From Tragulus kanchil (lineage: Eukaryota; Chordata; Mammalia; Artiodactyla; Tragulidae): a stretch of DNA of 64,000 nucleotides. Where the stretch lies: positions 60,473,394 through 60,537,393 of the forward strand of contig JAIOJX010000006.1 in the NCBI GenBank assembly GCA_022376925.1, written 5' to 3'. Of the stretch, positions 58,593 through 64,000 are shown piece after piece. Positions within the stretch are counted from its first letter, which is position 1. Each line of letters starts with the position of its first letter. Position numbers and translations under genes: made by a program. Below the pieces are notes generated by a model, which was not told the DNA's origin, ran no database searches, and was given only the letters and a program-made list of their open reading frames with translations.

Positions 58593-59489
58593 TGGCTATA
58601 TCAGGCCCTTTAGCACTGGTTGTAGGAATGGTTTTGTGGTACAGAATTCTTTTAGTTTTTGTCTGTCTGAGAAGCTTTTGACTTCTCCATCGATTCTGAA
58701 TGAGATTCTTGCTGGGTAGAGAATTCTTGGTTGAAGGTTATTCTCTTTTAGCCATTTAAATTTGTCCTGCCATTGTCTTCTGGCCTGCAGGGTTTCTGTT
58801 GAGAGATCCGCAGTTAGACGCATTGGGTTTCCTTTATATGTTATTTGTTGCTTGCTTCTTGCTGCTTTTCGTAATCTGTCTTTATATTTAGTCTGCGTGA
58901 GTTTGATTAGACTGTGCCTTGGTGTGTTTCTTCAGGGGTTTATCCTGTATGGAACCCTTTGTGCTTCCTGGACTTGGTTGACTATTTCCTTTCCCATGCT
59001 GGGGAAATTTTCCACTATAACCTCTTCAAGAATTTTTTTGTAACCTTTCTTCCCTTCTTCTTCCTCTGGAACTCCTATAATTCTAATGTTTTTGCATTTG
59101 ATATTGTCCCATAGGTTTCTGAGGCTATCCTCAGTTCTTTTAATTCTTTTGGCTTTGTTTTGTTCCTCACCAGTTATTTCCACCATTCTATCTTCCAGCT
59201 CGCTTATCCGTTCTTCAGCCTCCTATACTCTACTGTTGAGGCCTTCTATAGTATTTTTGAGTTCAGCAATTGAGTTGGTGGTCTCTATTTGCTTATTTTT
59301 CATTTCCTGCATGTCTTTTCTCAATGCACTAATTTCCTCTAATATTCTGTTTTCGGTGTTTTGCATCCTCATTAGTATAGCTTTTCTGAATTCTCTTTCA
59401 GATAACTTGTCTATCTCCTCCTCTGTCATTTGAAGCTGTGTTTCTCTAGCTTGTTCCTTCTTATGTGGAGTGTTTCTCTGTCGTTTCAT
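58593..59489 (-). pseudogene. L1 ORF1 protein, one frame with two stops
   Basis: 299 codons in a single frame from MKRQRNTPHKKEQARE at 59489 to PVLKGLI at 58593. Residues 25-90 form a coiled coil (LSEREFRKAILMRM, EISALRKDMQEMKN), the trimerisation region. Residues 100-190 match the RRM-like domain (RNLWDNIKCKNIRIIGVPEE). Residues 190-295 match the C-terminal domain (ARRQWQDKFKWLKENNLQPR, RISFRIDGEVKSFSDRQKL). Nonsense codons are TAG at 59220-59222 and TGA at 58929-58931. The second fits CGA-to-TGA CpG decay. ORF1p is the RNA-binding chaperone of the L1 particle. This copy cannot make a full product. Confidence 0.9.
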
Positions 59490-59811
59490 TATTTTGTTAA
59501 TGTTTATTTCTTTGTTTGTGTCTGTTTGTATGGAGTTCTTTTCCCCACCAGGCTTCTTGGTTTAATTCTCCCTTCCTTTGGGTTTCTGTCCTTGTAGAAG
59601 GGTTCAGTGTTTTGTGTCTTGGGTGGTGTTAGGTCTTGTGTACAGGTGAACAGTCTCTAGTGTTGTACGTTCTTCGATAGTGTGGGTTCTTGCAATCAGG
59701 GCTTCTACTCCGAGGATCCTTGGTTTGATGATTGGACAGGGGGTGTAGACTCTATGTCTGGTTTGCTATGGTGTTCCATGGTATTAGTTCAAATACTAGC
59801 ATCTGAGGAGC

Positions 59812-62125
59812 AAGAGGTGTGTCCCTAATGGGTAACAGTCATAAAAGCATGCAGATGTTTTCTAACATGGTCATAAGATATACATACATACACAGCAATA
59901 ACCGCATCTAACCAGTCTTACAGTGACAAAGCATAGGAAATTTTTCTGGCAAACAATGCAATCGAGATGGTACTTGCCAGTTAAACTCTGAATTAATTAA
60001 AATAGTGCCTGAAAAAATAGATCTTGGGTAAGGTCCTGGCTTGGACTATTTCACTGAAAGCAATTTTTAAGTAACACATGTTTTGGGGGTGAGGAGGAGG
60101 AGAGTGTATGGGTAATGAGAAGGAATAGATTCGACTTGGAAGGATTTTATAGGGTTATGTAGCCAAGATTAGTGTGTTGTACTGTTTTTGCAGCTGGAAG
60201 AGAATAGTGGAGACAGGAAGGTAGGAAATATTTATCTAGGGGGTAGTGGTAGATAGGAGAAAGTTTTAGATTTAGAACATAGAGGGTGGAAGCAGTAGGA
60301 AAGAGGAAACAAAATTAGAAGTTCAAGAATTAAAATTAAAAAAAATTTAAAAAAATAATAATTAAAGATAAATAAATGAAATTAAAAATTAAAAATAAGG
60401 GAAGAGAAACTTAATGAGACAAAAGAGAAGAAAAAGAAAAAGAAAAAAAAAAACAAACCTAAACCTCACCAATCAAACGAATAAACAGAACCGTCCGCAG
60501 CAGATAAGCAAAAAAGCTAAATACTGTCCCTGTTTTTTATCCTCTCATCTCTCTGGTGGAAGCCAGTCTGCTCTCGATGGTGTTGTCTTGATGATGCAGC
60601 CTTTCCCTTATGGCACCGGTCTGCAAGCTCAGGTGCTGGCCGGGACGGCGGGCTGATCCCAGTCCCTCGGGAGGGGGAACTCAGCACGCGTTCCATCCCA
60701 GGGTGGGCGGGGGGACAGGCAGATCCCAGTCCATCAGCCGGGGGACCATGGCGCTCGTGCAATCCCGTGTTGTGCGGGGGTGTCCTGGCTCTGCCGCGCT
60801 CCCCTTGGTAGCCTCTGATGCCTGCCCTTCTCCCGGCTTCCTCCGCTGCGGGTGTAGCTATGAGGGTGCACCTATGGGGGTGCACGGGCTGCTCCGCCAC
60901 TGGCGCGCATGCATTGCCGGTTACAACTCGAATTCCCAAAGGCAGGCACAAGCTTCCCCGTCTGATTCGAAGAGGTGTGTCCCTAATGGGTAACAGTCAT
61001 AAAAGCATGCAGATGTTTTCTAACATGGTCATAAGATATACATACATACACAGCAATAACCGCATCTAACCAGTCTTACAGTGACAAAGCATAGGAAATT
61101 TTTCTGGCAAACAATGCAATCGAGATGGTACTTGCCAGTTAAACTCTGAATTAATTAAAATAGTGCCTGAAAAAATAGATCTTGGGTAAGGTCCTGGCTT
61201 GGACTATTTCACTGAAAGCAATTTTTAAGTAACACATGTTTTGGGGGTGAGGAGGAGGAGAGTGTATGGGTAATGAGAAGGAATAGATTCGACTTGGAAG
61301 GATTTTATAGGGTTATGTAGCCAAGATTAGTGTGTTGTACTGTTTTTGCAGCTGGAAGAGAATAGTGGAGACAGGAAGGTAGGAAATATTTATCTAGGGG
61401 GTAGTGGTAGATAGGAGAAAGTTTTAGATTTAGAACATAGAGGGTGGAAGCAGTAGGAAAGAGGAAACAAAATTAGAAGTTCAAGAATTAAAATTAAAAA
61501 AAATTAAAAAAAATAATAATTAAAGATAAATAAATGAAATTAAAAATTAAAAATAAGGGAAGAGAAACTTAATGAGACAAAAGAGAAGAAAAAGAAAAAA
61601 AAAAAAAAACAAACCTAAACCTCACCAATCAAACGAATAAACAGAACCGTCCGCAGCAGATAAGCAAAAAAGCTAAATACTGTCCCTGTTTTTTATCCTC
61701 TCATCTCTCTGGTGGAAGCCAGTCTGCTCTCGATGGTGTTGTCTTGATGATGCAGCCTTTCCCTTATGGCACCGGTCTGCAAGCTCAGGTGCTGGCCGGG
61801 ACGGCGGGCTGATCCCAGTCCCTCGGGAGGGGGAACTCAGCACGCGTTCCATCCCAGGGTGGGCGGGGGGACAGGCAGATCCCAGTCCATCAGCCGGGGG
61901 ACCATGGCGCTCGTGCAATCCCGTGTTGTGCGGGGGTGTCCTGGCTCTGCCGCGCTCCCCTTGGTAGCCTCTGATGCCTGCCCTTCTCCCGGCTTCCTCC
62001 GCTGCGGGTGTAGCTATGAGGGTGCACCTATGGGGGTGCACGGGCTGCTCCGCCACTGGCGCGCATGCATTGCCGGTTACAACTCGAATTCCCAAAGGCA
62101 GGCACAAGCTTCCCCGTCTGATTCG
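59812..62125. repeat. False tandem duplication 22 (period 1158)
   Basis: 59812-60969 recurs at 60970-62125 within the L1 5' UTR. Only A-run length differences are seen (near 60345/61503 and 60440/61600). Confidence 0.93.
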
Positions 62126-62701
62126 AGCCCAGTCCCTGATCAGCAATCTGTGGGCGACTTCCCCTTCAGCCAGTCGCCCACTAGGAGTGTTTGAACTCAC
62201 CCGGTGCCAGGCGGAAAGTCAAGATTTTAGCCCGGCCGAGCGGCGCGATTTTCACACTGGGTGCTCCCTCACGTCTCCTGATCGGTCGCTAGGCAGCACA
62301 CCCCGCGTTCTGTCCGGTCTCAGGTCGCTAGGCAGCAATCGCGCTCTGCTCGGCCCTGCTCCGGTATACTATCTTCGCAGTGTCTTATTTTCTGCCAGCG
62401 ATCCGGGCGGATTCTTGAAGCTTTCACGCTGAGAGCTGCCTTCTCTTCCCTGAGGCTCTGCTTAGGCCCCCTTTTAGGACACTTGCTGGCTCGCTCTCCG
62501 TCGGTGCGGTCTGGCGTGGGGTTTAGGATAGAGGGTTCTTAGAACCGTAGCTCCAGGAAATTTCTGGCTATTCACTCTTCTACTCTCGCGGACCTTTGGA
62601 ATTCTTCTGTCGTCTAGCAGCTGGTTTGTTGGTGGTGGTTCTTTTCTTGATTAGTTCTAGTGATTCTGTTGGGGAGCTGGTGAAATCTTCCCCTCATTCC
62701 T

Positions 62702-62712
62702 CCGCCATCTTG
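62702..62712 (-). promoter_or_regulatory. YY1-type site at the L1 5' end
   Basis: CCGCCATCTTG on the plus strand, i.e. CAAGATGGCGG in L1 orientation, 12 bases from the 5' end. This is the position and sequence of the YY1 site that sets L1 transcription start in other mammals. Function here is inferred. Duplicate at about 63825-63835. Confidence 0.7.
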
Positions 62713-62724
62713 ACTCCCTTCCCC

Positions 62725-63170
62725 GCAATCATGCTTTTAAAAGTCAAACCTCATACCGCCAGAGATACTGGGTGGGCCAAATACACAAAGCCTGTTGCAA
62801 ATGAAGACCTAAAAAAGGAGCAGTGACCCCCACAAGGGACTGAACCAGACCTGCTTTTGAGGCTCTAAGTGCCCCCTTAAGACAGAAGTGCCCTTGAGCA
62901 GTCCTCGGGAAGATGACACCTAATTCGCTTTGAAGGAGACCATCATTAACCCAATCATTGAGCTACTGAGTAGAACTTGAGACTCCATGCACACTGAGAC
63001 CCAGAAGAGGGGAATAGTGATCCCTCATGAGACTGATCCAGACTCACCTCTGAGTATTCTGATGTCTCCAGCAGAGCCGGGAGTCACAGATGACCTGCAG
63101 CAGGGTCAGGAACACTGTGGATGTGCTTCTTATAGAGTGGGAATAGATCCTTTGTGAGAAAGGCCATTAT
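62725..63170 (+). mobile_element. BovB 5' region, sense, right of the L1 insertion
   Basis: Continues the leader broken at 53150: GCAATCATG target copy, then CAAACCTCATACCGCCAGAG and GGGACTGAACCAGACCTGCT, collinear with 28900-29300. It is cut by junction 23 before the endonuclease region is reached. Confidence 0.8.
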
Positions 63171-63175
63171 CCCTA

Positions 63176-63847
63176 CCACTGGCGCGCATGCATTGCCGGT
63201 TACAACTCAATTCCCAAAGGCAGGCACAAGCTTCCCGTCTGATTCGAGCCCAGTCCCTGATCAGCAATCTGTGGGCGACTTCCTTCAGCCAGTCGCCCAC
63301 TAGAGTGTTTGAACTCACCCGGTGCCAGGCGGAAAGTCAAGATTTTAGCCCGGCCGGGCGGCGCGATTTTCACACTGGGTGCTCCCTCACGTCTCCTGAT
63401 CGGTCGCTAGGCAGCACACCCCGCGTTCTGTCCGGTCTCAGGTCGCTAGGCAGCAATCGCGCTCTGCTCGGCCCTGCTCCGGTATACTATCTTCGCAGTG
63501 TCTTATTTTCTGCCAGCGATCCGGGCGGATTCTTGAAGCTTTCACGCTGAGAGCTGCCTTCTCTTCCCTGAGGCTCTGCTTAGGCCCCCTTTTAGGACAC
63601 TTGCTGGCTCGCTCTCCGTCGGTGCGGTCTGGCGTGGGGTTTAGGATAGAGGGTTCTTAGAACCGTAGCTCCAGGAAATTTCTGGCTATTCACTCTTCTA
63701 CTCTCGCGGACCTATGGAATTCTTCTGTCGTCTAGCAGCTGGTTTGTTGGTGGTGGTTCTTTTCTTGATTAGTTCTAGTGATTCTGTTGGGGAGCTGGTG
63801 AAATCTTCCCCTCATTCCTCCGCCATCTTGACTCCCTTCCCCGCAAT
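63176..63847 (-). mobile_element. L1 5' UTR, duplicate
   Basis: Duplicate of 62053-62724 through duplication 23, with several single-base losses in its first 130 bases. Confidence 0.88.
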
Positions 63848-64000
63848 CATGCTTTTAAAAGTCAAACCTCATACCGCCAGAGATACTGGGTGGGCCAAAT
63901 ACACAAAGCCTGTTGCAAATGAAGACCTAAAAAAGGAGCAGTGACCCCCACAAGGGACTGAACCAGACCTGCTTTTGAGGCTCTAAGTGCCCCCTTAAGA
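63848..64000 (+). mobile_element. BovB 5' region, duplicate, to the window end
   Basis: Duplicate of 62725-62877. Continues beyond the window. Confidence 0.85.

Larger units (their letters stand above)
53151..62724 (-). mobile_element. Full-length LINE-1, antisense, inserted in BovB
   Basis: Complete L1 in reverse: poly-A tail (as T) at 53151, 3' UTR to about 53600, ORF2 53600-58592, ORF1 58593-59489, 5' UTR 59490-62724, starting with the usual AAGATGGCGG. Flanked by a 9-bp target duplication. It spans 9574 bp here but about 7.3 kb once duplications 21 and 22 are removed. ORF1 has two nonsense codons and no frameshift. ORF2 is broken by several stops and frameshifts. Of the elements here it is the least decayed LINE and post-dates the BovB it interrupts. 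Confidence 0.93.
59490..62724 (-). promoter_or_regulatory. L1 5' UTR with CpG-rich internal promoter region
   Basis: About 2.1 kb after removal of duplication 22. The part nearest the L1 start (about 61690-62724) is GC- and CpG-rich (GCGCGCATGC, CGGCCGAGCGGCGCG, ATCGGTCGCTAGGCAGCA), typical of an L1 internal Pol II promoter. The part nearer ORF1 is purine/A-rich (61480-61620). GGTCGCTAGGCAGCA is present twice in close succession (near 62284 and 62326). Retained CpGs argue for a young insertion or a weakly methylated region. Confidence 0.75.
62053..64000. repeat. False tandem duplication 23 (period 1123), runs off the window
   Basis: 62053 to about 63170 recurs from 63176 to the window end. 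The first 130 bases of the second copy lack six or more single bases, in part from homopolymers. It overlaps duplication 22, so 60897-60969 is present three times. Confidence 0.93.

Noticed and set aside
60517..62200. 144-175-residue Arg/Ala/Pro-rich frames in the GC-rich region
   Set aside because: They lie in the L1 5' UTR upstream of ORF1. There are no homologous motifs, and the frames differ between copies only by the junction. An ORF0-like product would be on the opposite strand and is not supported.
60540..62540. CpG island of a host gene promoter
   Set aside because: It is bounded by L1 ORF1 on one side and the L1 5' end with target duplication on the other, so it belongs to the L1.
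1..64000. The 1.1-kb duplications as a novel mobile or tandem-amplification system
   Set aside because: The units share no sequence, termini or flanking target duplications. Only their length is constant. Junctions carry noisy filler and edge-clustered errors. An assembly cause explains all of this.

Overview
This is nuclear intergenic or intronic DNA from a ruminant. It carries BovB (RTE) LINEs, Bov-tA and CHR-type tRNA-Glu SINEs, artiodactyl LINE-1 and old mammalian hAT fossils. I found no cellular protein-coding gene, no functional RNA gene, no CRISPR array and no bacterial feature. All coding-like stretches are broken retrotransposon ORFs. No Bov-A2-style young dimers are seen, the BovB and Bov-tA copies are well diverged, and an unfamiliar CpG-rich tRNA-Glu SINE looks recent. 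I therefore lean weakly to a ruminant outside the cattle/sheep group, perhaps a chevrotain.

The dominant property of the window is structural. I count 23 head-to-tail near-identical duplications, each with a period of 1025-1161 bp, spread over unrelated sequence. Each piece between junctions (1.8-5.9 kb) starts by repeating about the last 1.1 kb of the previous piece. Neighbouring duplications often overlap, so some stretches occur three times. Mismatches are few and gather near junctions and homopolymers, and several junctions hold 2-51 bp of noisy filler. The simplest reading is overlapping assembly tiles concatenated without trimming (false tandem duplication). About 25 kb of the 64 kb is redundant, and the underlying locus is about 39 kb.

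Layout. 1-6.8 kb: unrecognised DNA with Bov-tA SINEs. 6.8-9.9 kb: two copies of the unfamiliar SINE in opposite orientation (one falsely repeated) and an antisense Bov-tA. 11.2-17.1 kb: antisense BovB RT/3' end, a BovB 3' scrap and a MER5A-like fossil. 17.2-24.2 kb: AT-rich, repeat-poor, with a hAT fossil and a 55-bp tandem repeat. 24.2-27.6 kb: a BovB with an inverted 5' part, plus a second 3' scrap. 28.5-35.9 kb: a BovB covering nearly the whole element, with an intact YADD box but a deletion in the RT core. 36-46 kb: two ancient sense L1 copies carrying an LTR-like insert (itself holding a SINE), an antisense BovB and a Bov-tA. 46-52 kb: mostly unrecognised, with a CHR-type SINE and a possible ERV-L LTR end. 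52-64 kb: a full-length antisense L1 inserted into the 5' region of a BovB, with a 9-bp target duplication.

The elements do not work together as a system. They form a time series of nested insertions, from old hAT and L1 fossils, through BovB and Bov-tA, to the youngest L1 and CpG-rich SINEs.
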